From Acestrorhynchus altus (lineage: Eukaryota; Chordata; Actinopteri; Characiformes; Acestrorhynchidae): 64,000 nt of DNA. The stretch is taken from the NCBI GenBank assembly GCA_034509495.1, contig CM067506.1:24317069-24381068 (forward strand). Reading direction: 5' to 3'. The notes under the pieces are model-generated. The model was not told the DNA's origin, searched no databases, and worked only from the letters and a program-made list of their open reading frames with translations. Both the position numbers and the translations under genes were made by a program. Below, piece by piece: positions 36,121-49,055 of this stretch. Position 1 is the first letter of the stretch. Every line of letters begins with the position of its first letter.

Positions 36121-36931
36121 TCACTGACACACTGACAAAGCCTTCTTTCTTCAATTTTTTGTGAATCTCATAGGATTTTCACAAATTAAACGACAAAGAA
36201 ATTAAGAAAAATGACTTGGAATAAAATCTATTTACATTTCATTGAAATATTTGGAGATGGTTTCTATCCTACAGTGGCAATATAAAACTAAAACAAGGTG
36301 TGGAGAGTCCCTGATGGAGAATCTGACCATGAAATGACTATGACTATGAAAAACCTACTACTAGTAAAATGTTGTATAGTTATAGCACATATTTCACAAA
36401 ACACCAAACAGGTTATTAAATATATTATGCATGAGTAAGTATCTGATTACTAAGCAAACAAAACTGAATCTGAAGTACACAACATGGAGAGTTTATTATT
36501 GAAAAAGAGAAGGTTACAGTAATGGAATATTGCAAATTCTTCAACGGTCTTACTCATTTCTCCACTTCTATGTATCTGCTTTAAGTAAAAGGGAGACCTT
36601 CAAGTTATATTTTTTGAAGGAACACACAAACCAAAAAGCTTATTCTGAATGTCAAATGTCTTAAAATGATGAAGCAAACAATTTGTTCTGGAGATATATC
36701 TGTGAAAGACACTGTGCCTCAGTGGCACAAACTTAGTTCTAACAAGGACATCTTTAATTATGGAGTGTCCTCTCTGCTGTCCATTGTGACAACCTCTTTC
36801 TACTCATCAAAGATGTACTTTTCACTGAGATAATATGAGAGAGAAAGCATTACAAGTGAAATTCGTGAGGTAAAACAATCTCCTTACAGTAATGGAACTA
36901 AATATATACCAAAGTACTTGTGTTCAATATA
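36121..36931. other. Spacer, nothing recognised
   Basis: AT-rich sequence without recognisable features. Confidence 0.5.
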
Positions 36932-37439
36932 CAATATATGGACAAATCTACTTGGACACCTGTTTATTCACTGTTTGTGTTAAAAAAATTGTATCCTGCT
37001 TTTGTCAAAGTAACTCACTCTACTTTCTAGGTAAGGTTTTCTACTAGATTATGAAACACTGCTCTGAGAATTTAATTGCATTCAGCGACAAGAGTGTTAG
37101 TGAGGTCGAGATGCTGGATTATCATCACCCCACCTCATCCCCAACTTCCCAACTTATCCCAAAAGAACTGGATGGAGCTCCATCATTCCAGAGAGCACAG
37201 TTTCACTGCTCCACAGCTCAATTCTAAGGGGGCTTTATATCATTCTCTCTCTCTCATATGGCATTAGGCACGGTGCCAATAGGTTCATGTTTATCTGCTC
37301 CAGAGAGACCTATTCCACTGGCAAAACTTCTCTACAGGCACTACACAAGCATTTGCATATCTATGCACATAGTGCATAGTGCAAAATAAGATATTGTAAT
37401 AGCACCTCTAAATGTCTCAATACTTTTGTCCATATAGTG
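36932..37439 (+). mobile_element. MITE, family A copy 3 (full length, both ends)
   Basis: The left end CAATATATGGACAAATCTAC and right end TACTTTTGTCCATATAGTG form an imperfect terminal inverted repeat. The body holds all family blocks in order: GTATCCTGCTTTTGTC, TTTCTACTAGATTATG, CACCCCACCTCATCCC, CATTCCAGAGAGCACAGTTT, CACTGCTCCACAGCTCAATT, GGTGCCAATAGGTTCATG, TCTGCTCCAGAGAGACCTAT, CTCTACAGGCACTA and CATTTGCATATCT. It is 508 bp with no transposase frame. No convincing target duplication longer than 2 bp is visible. Confidence 0.85.
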
Positions 37440-38602
37440 CCCTTTTTCACCAATGCAGAACCCTTCAGCACATTTCTACCAGCAATATTTGATTCTGGGA
37501 CCAAAAAAGTTTGTTTGCAGTGTAAACCAAGGATTAGTTTTTCAGCATGAACTGCTGATGTCCAGTCTAGTTGTACAGGAGCAAATAGCAATGACATGTC
37601 TTTCGTCTCACATGTTGTAGTCTTCTACATCTTCTTATGTCCAAAAACAGTAAGGATCTTATGAATCTGAATGGAACCAGTTAAAAAAACAGAGTTCTTT
37701 TGGTGGAAAATGCCTGATAGAATTTTAGACTTCCCCATCTAACAGTGTTTCCAGTGCTGGGAGAGTGAAAGCTTACATGCATTACAAATCACATGAAGCC
37801 ATTCTACAGATACCCACAGTTCATCACTGAGGATAAAATAGTGGATTAAAGTATTTGTGATGATACAACCAACATATAAATGGCTGCCTCACCTGGCAGC
37901 AGTCTCTTGGGGGAAAGTTTAATGATCATTAACAGTGAAGCAAGAATTCTGTTCTATTATCCTCAGAAATGCAGCCACATACACAAGTGATGTCATGACA
38001 ATCCAGTGTTTCAAATGTTTCAAATAATACTGTGTCAAATAGACACAGACAGTGATTGAACACACAGTCAATTATATGATATCTCATCACAGTAATAACA
38101 TTTCCTCAACTCCTTTAATGTAATGGTGAAAGGGATTGGCATTTATATTTTGCTCCCTGAATTAAAATTCTCTAATTCTGCACTGTACTTGGTTTACTAT
38201 AAACTCTATTAAGAAGCTTCTCAAAAAATATCTATAGTACTTTTTAATGCCCACATACCTACCCATATAAACTCATAAAAGATAAAGACAAAACTAATTA
38301 ATTCAGGGACAAAGTGAGCACAGGTCAAACTGTTAATAACACCAGATAATTCCAAGGCATTATTTAATGGCTTTTAAGTCAGCCAACACTCAAGTCTGTG
38401 TCCCAAAACACAACTGTTATTTGAGATAGAGCGTTCTTAAATGAAGAAGGGCAGACAAACATTAACTTCATTACAGTAAATTTGATTAAAATTAGGTTAT
38501 AACAACCTAAAAGCTTCACTGAACTTCACTGCATTACAGACAAAAAACCCACATTGTTTTCCAGTTTATTGTTATTATTGAATGTGTAATATGTACCAGC
38601 CA
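37440..38602. other. Spacer, nothing recognised
   Basis: AT-rich sequence. Nothing was recognised. Confidence 0.5.
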
Positions 38603-39305
<703 letters not shown>

Positions 39306-40245
39306 TCAAATCAAATCAAATGAAGTTCATTATCATGTCACATTACACTGGTGTGTTAAAAACTTAAAAAGTTAAGTGTACAAGTCCCTCGTACAGGAGA
39401 AGAAAAATAAAGATAAAATATACATATATATATAATATAGACAGACTAACTTAACTTACACTATACATATATTATTGAACTGAAAAGTACAGTGCACTGT
39501 ATTACACTGTTCATGTTATGTGCATATAGAAACTACAAAAGGGATATTTGCATTCTATTTACATCTGAACAGGGTATAGAATGAAATGTAGCTGTAGTGT
39601 GAGAAAGTAAGTGAGACAGTCTTTGGTGGGTAGAGTGGGAAACCGTCTTTTTGGTGAGTGCAGTAGGAGAATCTTTGGTGGGTGTAGTGTAACTGAGCAG
39701 CTGGTACTACTCCAAAGTGCAGGTGCAGGCAGAGTTTATGTGATGTGAAGGTGTGATGGTGTGATGAGATTGGTGAGATGAGTTGTGATTGGCTGTGGAC
39801 TGGAACACTGTGCTATTACCTGTTTAGCAGCCTTGTGGTCTGGGGGAAGAGGCTGTCTCAGGACTGGCTGTTTCTGGTCCTCAAGCTTCTGTATCTCCTA
39901 CTGCTCGGCAGCTTTGAGAACAGGCAGTGGCTTGGTTGGGTGGAGTCCTTTATAATTCTCCTCGTCATCCTCAGATAGTGGCTGGTGTATAAATCCTGAA
40001 GGTTTGGAAGCTGAACGCTGGTGATGTGGTGGGCAGTGTGCATCACCCTCTACAGAGTTTTCCTCTCGAGAATGGTGCAGTTCCAGTACCAGGGGGAGAT
40101 GCAGCCCATCAGCTCCACAGTGCCACTGTAAGGCATTCTCAGGATGCAAGGATTCAAACCAAGCCTCTTCACCCTCCTCAGGTAGAAGAGGCACTGTTGT
40201 GCCTTCTTCTTCACCTGTGTGGTGTGTTCATTTATCATTCATAGA
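39306..40245 (-). mobile_element. 5'-truncated LINE, 3' end with pol C-terminus, minus strand
   Basis: Reading down from 40245, the minus strand encodes the post-RT C-terminus of a fish non-LTR pol. Phrases are HTTQVKKKAQQCLFYLRRVK, GLNPCILR, MGCISPWYWNCTILERKTL, HTAHHIT, LPNLQDLYTSHYLR, RRIIKDST and SSRRYRSLRTRNSQS, separated by a few shifts. An AT-rich 3' untranslated region of about 480 bp follows, ending at three ATTTGA units (TCAAATCAAATCAAAT at 39306-39321 on the plus strand), a short terminal tandem repeat of the sort found in L2/Rex-like LINEs. No RT core or endonuclease is present, as expected for 5' truncation on insertion. Confidence 0.8.
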
Positions 40246-40721
40246 AAAATCCATGTTTTTCTGTAATAATCAATATTATCTATCCAGCATCTTTGGAGAG
40301 ACAATATAGGATTTCAAAGTTAGATTTTTCATGCATAAGCCTGCATACAGAGTAAAATGCTACATTACTAGCAACCCTTATTGAGATTTTTATGACGTTA
40401 ATGTGTTCAGTGGCGTGTGCTTGTGCCTGCTCTGAGATATTGCTGTTATTAAGTTTTCATTTGTTACGCAGCTAGTGTGGTAGCCCAAGTGCCTAATCTT
40501 GCTGGGCAGTAAACATGGTCCCCACTGGAGACTGCACTGTATATTACACATTCAATCAAGAATCATTGTAGCCCCAACCATGAAGCAGCAATAATTGTAA
40601 GTTATGATCAATTATGGATGTTTTATAACAGCTCTACATGTACATCTCTCGTAAAACACAAAGGAAACACTGTTGTGATTTAATATGATAGCTATGCGTG
40701 TCCAGTTCCATATTTATGTGC
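40246..40721. other. Spacer, nothing recognised
   Basis: AT-rich sequence without recognisable features. Confidence 0.5.
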
Positions 40722-40751
40722 AGAGAGAGAGAGAGAGAGAGAGAGAGACAA

Positions 40752-40804
<53 letters not shown>
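40722..40804. repeat. (GA)n array with interruptions
   Basis: GA units of about 83 bp, interrupted by ACAAAG near 40749 and AAAG near 40758. One strand is all purine except a single C, so triplex formation is possible. Ser-Leu and Arg-Glu repeat frames are artefacts. Confidence 0.97.
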
Positions 40805-40808
<4 letters not shown>

Positions 40809-42984
40809 GCAAGATCTTCCACTGGACTTTGCAGAAGATCCAACAAGGAGAATTAAACTGGAGTCTCAGAACACGCACTGCTGAAATCTCCAAAAGCAAG
40901 ATTGAGAATGTAATTATAAGTACTTGACTGACTATCTCGTCCTCCTGGTCCTCATCTAAGGTCTCCATTCTAGGGGATATTCTTTTACTCTAGTGTTTGA
41001 CAATGAATAGGATAGTTATCAAAACCCTGACATATTGCTGTGAACTGAAGAATGCATTTCATTACATCGTTACTACATCTGCTTTCATAACATGTTCCTT
41101 TCTAAGATTTTCCACAAAACATCTTTAACAGAATAAAGTTGAATCCTTCCGATTCTCAAAAATGGGAATACAGGCAAGAAAGGCTTGCATCATTCATTTC
41201 AATGAAACAACAGTATGGATTTATTATACTTTTATTATACTAATTATATTAACAAAAATAACAGGAAACATGTTCAATAACATTTAAAGGAGTCCCTTTA
41301 CACTTTACATCTGGAACCCTTTTAAGTTTTAGAAGACTGTCTCTCCCATTCTGTCTCATTAGAATAGTCATAAATCACAGTGTTTAATCACTGCCCCTAA
41401 TGGGAGGAAACACACTGAGGAAGGACACTGGAGTGTAACTACAAAGCCCTGTGCACAGCACATAGCTCTTTCTCAACTTCTCGTTGTGTTGCTCTCAAGC
41501 TGCACAGAGTCACTGAGTTGCAACCCAAACACCTGCTACTATCACAATACTGTTTACATAAAAGGAGTGTGAGATGTTTTAATGTGGGGATTGTGCTGCT
41601 TTATTGTCCCCACTCATAGAAAACATCTGTTCTTGTGGAAAAGACAGGATTCACAAGACTGAAAGAAGAAATGCAGCTGTCATTTACAAAAATAGCTTCA
41701 GAAAACAGCGGGTCAAACAATGAAGTTCATTGAGAACATCTGAAAGCTGTTCTGCTCTTCACAATGTGTAAACCTCATGGGAAATATATGAGTGAGAGTG
41801 TTGGTCAACCGATCAATGAGGAAAATATTTGTAACAGTATGACCTATGTTACAGTAATCCCATAGCACGGAACATAAAACACACTTACAGTAAATGTTCT
41901 GAAACAGTGATATCAAAGCAATCAATTTAATTTAGCTGTGCTTATCTACAAAGCACAACCTCTCTGTGTGTTCAGGTCCCATGGACTTTCGAGCGAGCTT
42001 GAGGACAATTATTGACTTTTAGTGAGGAAGGTGTTGGTGACCAGATCAGCTGGCCTCTTAGGACACTGCATGGATTAAATAGGAGGCATATGTTTAGATA
42101 TACTGTAAGTAATTATGAACCATGTGCTTTAGGTGTAATATAGAGATGTTGTCTCAGCATAGTGGCAACTTTCCAGGAGAAGTGAAATTTCCACGAATAT
42201 TAATATAACTTGTATTTTGGAACACATTTATTGATCTGATCATCGTTACATTTTCAAACAAAGTATATGGCAGCTGTAATTTGCAAATTGGGTTAAATAA
42301 TTAAAACATGCTGAAACTGAAATACAGCAGTCCCACACAAACACCACTATTTGTAGAAAACTAAGATATATAGTGATGTATCATCTCAGTGTATCATCCA
42401 GATACAAATGGCTTCCTTGTTCTGATATAGCAGACTTATTAAAAGTGTGAATTAACCCACATAGTGCACTACATATCCAGTTTCCCTTTGACATCAGTAT
42501 TACTACACTTATCTAAAAACTGTGTCAATCAGTACAACAAACTAAGAAATTATATGTGCATTTATTGCGGAATAATAACATATTTTCCATATAGCAGCAA
42601 TACATTTGCTCATACTGTACATATACTGTCTCAGGGTAATGTTTTAGTCAACATTCAGGATTAAATGTGGAGACAGATGTAGGACATAAATAAAAATAAA
42701 CAAGAAAGAAGTGTGTACACTCCTGGCACACTCTAGCCTGTGTAAGATAGGTGGCCTTAGAAGGGGCGGGTGAATAGTGAGTGCTGATGGGGAATCAATT
42801 GAGCTTCCTTGTTTGACCTTCATGGAGTTTGGTTTAACACACTGGACTATTAGGAAGAGTCAAGCAGAAGCTGTGGATAAATGCACATAAGTGAAAGACA
42901 TACTGTAAACAGTCCCTTCAAGGGACATTAGTCAAGAAACAAGGCCTTTTGTGGTCAAGAGGGGGTGAACACAATGCAGGACAA
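40805..42984. other. No gene recognised
   Basis: AT-rich unique-looking sequence of over 2 kb. Short open frames at 41713-41925 and 42464-42664 have no domain. Confidence 0.45.
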
Positions 42985-43140
42985 AACACAGATTTACAAA
43001 TACACACACACAGCTTGCATAGTCTCTGTAAAGAAGTACTGCCAATAGAATACGACTCTCTGAAGCAGATAAGATGAACTCATTGGCACCATGTCTGATG
43101 CCAGTTGGCAAGAGGGATATAAAGCCCCCCAGCATTGAGG
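42985..43140 (-). mobile_element. MITE, family A copy 4 (right-half fragment, minus strand)
   Basis: Read on the minus strand from 43140: CCTCAATGCTGGGGGGCTTT, ATATCCCTCTTGCC, CATGGTGCCAATGAGTTCAT, AGAGAGTCGTATTCTATTGG, CAGTACTTCTTTACAGAGAC, then GCTGTGTGTGTGTATTTGTA. These match the right half of family A. It keeps only about four TG units at the seed position. Both terminal repeats are missing. Confidence 0.75.
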
Positions 43141-43282
43141 GTATCTGTCCAGATGTAACATTCCTAATTCTGTGTCCACATATTACACATGTGCTTATGG
43201 CATTGCTAAAAGGATTTAGTTTTTATTTTATTTTTTAAAAATTAGTCAGTCTGTCAGTCATTTTTTTAACTGATTGTTCCTG

Positions 43283-43372
43283 AATAGATTCACGGATGGC
43301 GCAGAGCCCACCTGGAGTCATCAGGCGCAGGAATACCTACTTGACAGGGCACTGGTCCATCCCAGGGTATAA
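43283..43372 (-). mobile_element. SINE 3' fragment, same family as 1358-1797
   Basis: The plus strand reads GATTCACGGATGGCGCAGAG then CCCACCTGGAGTCATCAGGC then GCAGGAATACCTACTTGACA and GGGCACTGGTCCATC. This is the reverse complement of the 3' part of the SINE family whose copy at 1358 keeps only the first block (GGATTCAGAGCCCACTTGG). The head and TG region are absent, which is expected for a 5'-truncated copy. Confidence 0.6.
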
Positions 43373-45215
43373 AATAACATTAAAATACATTTATTGTTTG
43401 TTTATTTTTTTGTGTCCTACATACTTCACAGTTTTAATTATAAAGACAATTGAGCAAAAATTGAAAATGTTTTTTTTCTCATTTAACTTCTTGGACAGAT
43501 ACTCATCGTACGTGTACAATTTCAAATCTATCCGAGGTTACATCTGTTTTGGTGCTTCATAAACATCTTAAAATCCAGTAACCAGTTTAATTGTGCAAAG
43601 CTCAATGTAATGCAACCTGATATCTGATTTGTTCTTATAAACACCAGTCAGAACAGTGTAGATGTGAAATGAACACTTCCAAGCAATACAGAAGAGTGGA
43701 GAATCAACTCGGTGGCTCTGGGATAGCAGCTGCTGCTGTTGCCGTGGTAATAATGTGGATGGGGGAGGGGTGTTGAAGCGGTTGTCAGTAAAGGATTTAA
43801 AACCGCATTTTACAGCATGCAGCAGATGCACAAATAATGTAGCACATTAAAGGCCACAGTCTGCGTCTAGCATGCTGAATGTGAAACAGGCAGGGAAACT
43901 GTACACTGCAATTCTATAGAAGATCACCCAGGGCTTAATGCACAAGCTTTACAGGAACTCAGTGTAAGTGCTGGAGGGTAGATGTACTGCTGGTGCAGGT
44001 ACTGCTGTCCTGTACATCATAATGTAGGCCAAAACAGGGTTAAGATTGCAAACACTGCAGAGTCTTAGCACTTTACATCATGTTTGGACTGTTTTCTGAC
44101 TTGGCAAATCTCTCACTCTCGCCTTATTTTTCTTTGTTGGATTGTGCCCCAGGATTGCCCACTATTTCATACTGCAGTGTTCGGGAACTCTGTTTTGCCA
44201 TAAAATTAAAACCACCTTCCGTCCCATATAGGAGACACATATGGGCCAAATATGGGCCACTTTTGGCACTTATGGCTTAGATGTGTAACTGAGGGGACCC
44301 TATAAGTAGTTGTTAATTGAACAAATTTTCTGTGCTAGAAAAAATCTCTTATGAACTCATGAGGTTATAAGTGTTTGTGTGATCATAAGCAGTGTTTTAG
44401 GGAATCTAATTTGCTGATAATGATGATGATGATAATAATAATAATAATAATTTGGAGTGTCTTTAAAAAGACATACAAATTGCTATATAATGTGCAGTTC
44501 TTTAAGTGAAATAAAAACATGCTGGTATTTCCTTGACTTACACAAACACATTCTCTTAGTAATCACATTAAATGATAACTTGTTGAGCGAAAGGGAATAG
44601 GTGAGTATCATGTAGTACCTCTTGGATAATACAATGTATTTTGTAAGGTTATATTTGGTTTTTAACTCAAAAACTCAATTACACTGACCTTTTATGATAT
44701 TTGTCTTAATTTATGTTTATATTTAGTGGTTTAGGCATTTTAAGGCTGAAGTCTCAATAAACTAGAAATAGTGCAGATATGGCCAACATTAAAATGTTGC
44801 ATTCTTTGTGTATCAGCGTACTTCAAAACAATATAATTCTGTAAAAAATGTTTATCTCATTGAATTTTCTAATTTGCACACATTTCTGCTGCAAGGCGTA
44901 AACAAATCATTGAATTGACGCAGTTCTGCTAGGAGGAGCAGGCTAAAATTGCTTCAAGACATTTCAAGACTCTAATTAACAATTACAGGAAGTGCTTGAT
45001 TTCAGTTACTGGTGTTTAGGGGTTTAACCAGCTATTAAAAAAAAGGGGGGGGGTGCTTTCAAATACAGGGATTGGAAACTGAGCATATTTTCTCAGTAAA
45101 TATTTAAATCTATCTCACATTATCAATAACATTACTGTTGATGCATTTTTAAGATGTTATGATTGAAATGTGTGCAAATTCAAACAGGGCAGTCATTTTT
45201 CACTATGTGACATAA
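43373..45215. other. No gene recognised
   Basis: AT-rich sequence with a short GAT/AAT run at 44417-44451 and an A8-G9 junction at 45041-45055. Open frames at 43568-43831 and 44080-44280 have no domain. Confidence 0.45.
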
Positions 45216-45290
45216 TTTACATTTACAATTACATTCAATGCATTTGGCAGATGCTCTTTTCCAAACTTACAAAAGTGCTTTGCATCTGTT
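45216..45290 (+). mobile_element. Fragment of a ubiquitous teleost interspersed repeat
   Basis: TTACATTTACAATTACATTC followed by GCATTTGGCAGATGCTCTTT, then TCCAAACTTACAAAAGTGC matches a short terminal sequence found in great numbers in fish genomes (usual form GCATTTGGCAGACGCTCTTA then TCCAGAGCGACTTACA). I cannot name the parent element with confidence. Confidence 0.55.
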
Positions 45291-46451
45291 GTAATTTGCG
45301 AATTAGTACCTCTATATCTGGCAGTTGTTTACAAAAAAAAACTTTATCTCCTGTAAAGCTTACATTTTGAAGATACAAGATTTTGCATGATGGTGATGAT
45401 AATTAAAGAACCATATACTATATGGTTTTGTTTGTAAGCCTATGTTATTTATACTTACATCTCTTAAAATTGCAAACTCAGCACAACCCAGTTAGAGTGT
45501 AATAGACATGATGAAGGAGTGAGTTTCATTACCACTCGCATATTACTGCATGTGTTTCTCCTCAGCCTGTAAATGTCACAGCAGCTCCAGTGACTCCAGA
45601 GTGAAAGGACATACAGGATCACTCAGCACTTATGTTTATGACCTTTTCACATACCACCTAATTCTTTACACAATCTCCCACTCATTGTCACCCCTGTTCA
45701 CACTCTTTCTCTCTCATCTTTAATATTCATCAAATAAGAGACCTGCAGCGCTCTAATTCCACTTACAAATGCAGAGGTAGGTTTTGTCCCTGATTGCTCA
45801 AAATGAATACACAAATCAGCACATCTACTCGTTAGTGGCTGACCCAAGCCAGGTCAGGACACACTGCACACACTCTCTCAAACATGGTTTAACTGGACAA
45901 AACAGGAACACACTAATTAGGCTGGTTCTGAAACAGGTAAGTCCAGTTTTTTAGATGTTTGTGGACCTACAGGATTGGTAACTGCTGTAAGAGGATGGAT
46001 CGCTTAATGTCTTCAAATTTTACACTGTATGTTACAGCTAAAATGATGTGCAATGTAACATAGACACACTGACAAATTACAGAATGTGTATACATGATGC
46101 TGTATGAGAGTGCTCTGAGCTCACTCTGATGTGGGCCAGTTGCCTCTGGAGACTACTGAGGTGAAATAGCTGTACTTTAAAAATATAGACTCAGCACTCC
46201 AGTGCCCCATACAAACTAAGATTTTCATAGCCTGTACAACAACTCTCCCACAAAACTAGGTTCGCAAAAACCCAAGTTCCATGGTGAGTACTATACTAAG
46301 GACAATCTAGGCAGCCAGTCATATTTTATACATTTATATTCTCCTAATTTTGTATTTATGTTTGTTTGCCAGCATTTTTGGCTTCATATGCTCCTGAGCA
46401 GTGCTTTAGGAAGCATGCTGAAACGCTGAAATGGTGTGTAAAAGTCTAGTC
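45291..46451. other. Spacer, nothing recognised
   Basis: AT-rich sequence. Nothing was recognised. Confidence 0.5.
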
Positions 46452-46452
46452 A

Positions 46453-46503
<51 letters not shown>
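46452..46503. repeat. (AAAT)n array, 12-13 units
   Basis: Pure AAAT/TAAA tetranucleotide repeat. Confidence 0.97.
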
Positions 46504-46736
46504 GAACACTGACTTGCATTAATTTACAGCTGATCATAAAATGCAATATGTTCTTCTTGCCAAATCATGACTTGATATTATGGACAAGAGAAAGGGCACA
46601 AATATAGCATCACGATATGTGACAATTTCATGATGTGATATTTATCACATATAATTGTCTTTCTGAAGTATAACAAGGACGCTTCATGAAATACAGATGC
46701 TGGGCAGTACTGCCTTGCATTATGATGGTATTTATT

Positions 46737-46905
46737 CTTTATGCCCCTATAGCTCACACCAGGCATAAGGCATGGTGCCAATAGGTTAATGTTTATCTGC
46801 TCAGAGAGTCCTATTCTATTGGGACTACCTCTCTACAGGGACTAGACAAGCTGTGCACGTCTATTTTCACATCTGTGTCAGCAGTTAAAATCAATAAAAG
46901 CACAA
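46737..46905 (+). mobile_element. MITE, family A copy 5 (right-half fragment)
   Basis: The fragment begins TTTATGCCCCTATAGCTCAC and continues with AGGCATGGTGCCAATAGGTT, TGTTTATCTGCTCAGAGAGT, CCTATTCTATTGGGACTACC, TCTCTACAGGGACTAGACAA, GCTGTGCACG and CACATCTGTGTCAGCAGT. The left half and both ends are missing. The GT seed here has only one or two units. Confidence 0.75.
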
Positions 46906-47400
46906 ACATTTGACATATGATGTGTATTTTTCTCAGTATGAGTGCTACTTTGAACTACATTGCATCCAGCTAGATTAATCATTATAGATTGATCTACTCA
47001 ATAATTTCTACATTAATCATTTATTGGATTATTTTAAAATTCTGTAAATAGTGATAAATTGGTGAAATTCTCTGGTTGCATTTGTTTTTAGTGCCAGCAA
47101 ATGTACACAGACTGATAAACATCAATTTATATACCACCATATGCCTAAAACTGGTATAGTGCTACAACCATAGAAACAATAACATACCACCTCATTGGTC
47201 AGTCCACTTGAGATCATACTATGCTATTGCCACACCCAATATGTGGCTACATTTTCACTCTCTCCAGTTTCTCATATTTGTAAATCTAATGTCCAAAAAC
47301 AACAGACATTACATATCTGGAAGCTGCAGTGGCCTCCCACAGTCTTCCCTGATGCCCACAAATGCATCTGCACTGTTTGCAAATGTCTGTAAAAGACCTG
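46906..47400. other. Spacer, nothing recognised
   Basis: AT-rich sequence. Two overlapping plus-strand frames at 47195-47405 have no domain. Confidence 0.5.
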
Positions 47401-47469
47401 AATAGAATAGAATAGAATAGAATAGAATAGAATAGAATAGAATAGAATAGAATAGAATAGAATAGAATA
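47401..47469. repeat. (AATAG)n pentanucleotide array, about 13-14 units
   Basis: A perfect AATAG array. It is the only pentanucleotide array in the window. No interruption is visible, which suggests recent expansion. Confidence 0.97.
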
Positions 47470-48837
47470 TGTTGGGATGTCTGTGAAACAAACAAAAAAG
47501 TTAGATGGTTAATGATGCAAATAATGAGTCAATAAATAATGCAATGACCTGTTAGTAAAATGCGAGAAAACTTAAAAGATTATCATCTACATCTTTTACA
47601 GGAAAAGCTCGATGCTGGAGTTCCCCTGTAAAATGTGGGCAGGTATTATGTCATTGCAAGAGAAAGAGTGATTCTCAACACCCATTTTCACACTAGTCAG
47701 TGTTCTCTTAACACCTCTCCATCTTCACAAACTTCCCTTATTTACACTGCATACAGAAAGAAAGAAAATGAAGTCTAAAAATATCTGTAACACACCACAA
47801 TAGATATCTTCAAATTGGGTAGCTTTGTAACTGCTGTCTGAAATGTTTTTGAAATATCTCCTGAATTAGTTTTAATATAAATGATAATCTCTATTTTTAT
47901 TTGTTTATTAAAGGAAATACATTTCTTAGAAGCTCAAAGCAATGGATGTTTCAGTTGATGTATAAATTTCATTGCCATTATTTCTGTGCGATTCTGCTGA
48001 AATCCTTAACTGAAAATGAGCAGCAACACTCCAAACCCATATAGCTCTCAGGCACAGTCAGCACTTTCCCCTGCCCAGAGACTGCACCACATATACAGCC
48101 CCATCACACCCAGCTGACTACAGAAACACACATCCTGAAGTGCTCAGAGTGTCAGAAAACTCTTAATGGGTCACCGCAATGAACTGTTATCACTAAATAC
48201 TGCTGTAAATCACTGCGTACAAACAAAGGGATTTCTGAAGCATGACTAATGATGTAATAAAATAGATTTGGCTAATTGCTCGTTGGTGTCAGTTGAAAGG
48301 CTCAGTTTTGATTAGTCGAAACAACCGAGGGTCAACTGGATGAAATACTGTTTATGTGCTTGTACCATTACACAGATAGAAAAGACCTCATTCATCTTTG
48401 AACACTCAGGGAGGTGTAAAGGTGTGTAATTAATCAAGAGTGTTGTGTAAGGGTATGTTATTACTCAAGAATTGAGTCTAAAATTGTGTAGGACAGGAAG
48501 ACGTTTAAAATGGAAGAAGCTGTTTTAAGGCCTATATCATGGAAAACTGAATTTTTGGCACTTTTCCTGCCGCACACTGTTGTTTACAATGTAACATTCA
48601 AAGACACCATTCACTTCAAACAGTCCATACAGTCAACACATGTACAGTTATACAATGGGAAATCCATAATGCAGGGCAGTCAATCAGAACAGAAATCGCT
48701 CATGATTCTTTAAGGGAAACAGAAAAAAAATTTATTAAGGAACCAAAATTTGCTCGTCTGTTGTAGGGGTGGGTAGAAACGAAATGCATAATCAGAAATC
48801 AGAAAACTGTGAAAAAGTAAGTACGTAGATCACGGGT
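47470..48837. other. No gene recognised; possible conserved non-coding stretch 48130-48360
   Basis: The interval 48130-48360 is unique and sequence-complex with GGCTAATTGCTCGTTGGTG and TTTTGATTAGTCGAAACAAC. It could be regulatory. The region 48490-48760 may belong to an unnamed old repeat. Confidence 0.3.
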
Positions 48838-48897
48838 AATGCAGTGGCTTGGTGGTTATCACGTTAACCTCTCAGACTTTGGTTTGAGACTTTGGTC
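48838..48897 (+). mobile_element. Possible tRNA-like SINE head, degenerate
   Basis: CAGTGGCTTGGTGGTTATCA then CGTTAACCTCTCAGACTTTG then GTTTGAGAC resembles box A (TGGCTTGGTGGTTA) and box B (GGTTTGAGAC) of a tRNA-derived SINE. No body or tail can be matched, so this is tentative. Confidence 0.35.
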
Positions 48898-49055
48898 TTA
48901 TTCCAGCAGTGATGGTGTATATATAATGTAGCAAACAGGGGATTTATTTCCTGAGAACACAAGGTTGATATTTTTGGTATGTGGTGTAGACAGGATTGTT
49001 TTTGTGTGAATTTACATGTAAAGTTTTTCTTTTGATTTTATTTGAAAAATATGCC
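48898..49055. other. Spacer, nothing recognised
   Basis: AT-rich sequence. Confidence 0.5.

Noticed and set aside
48490..48760. Possible old interspersed repeat (GGCCTATATCATGGAAAAC)
   Set aside because: Partial resemblance to a repeat I cannot name, too weak to annotate.
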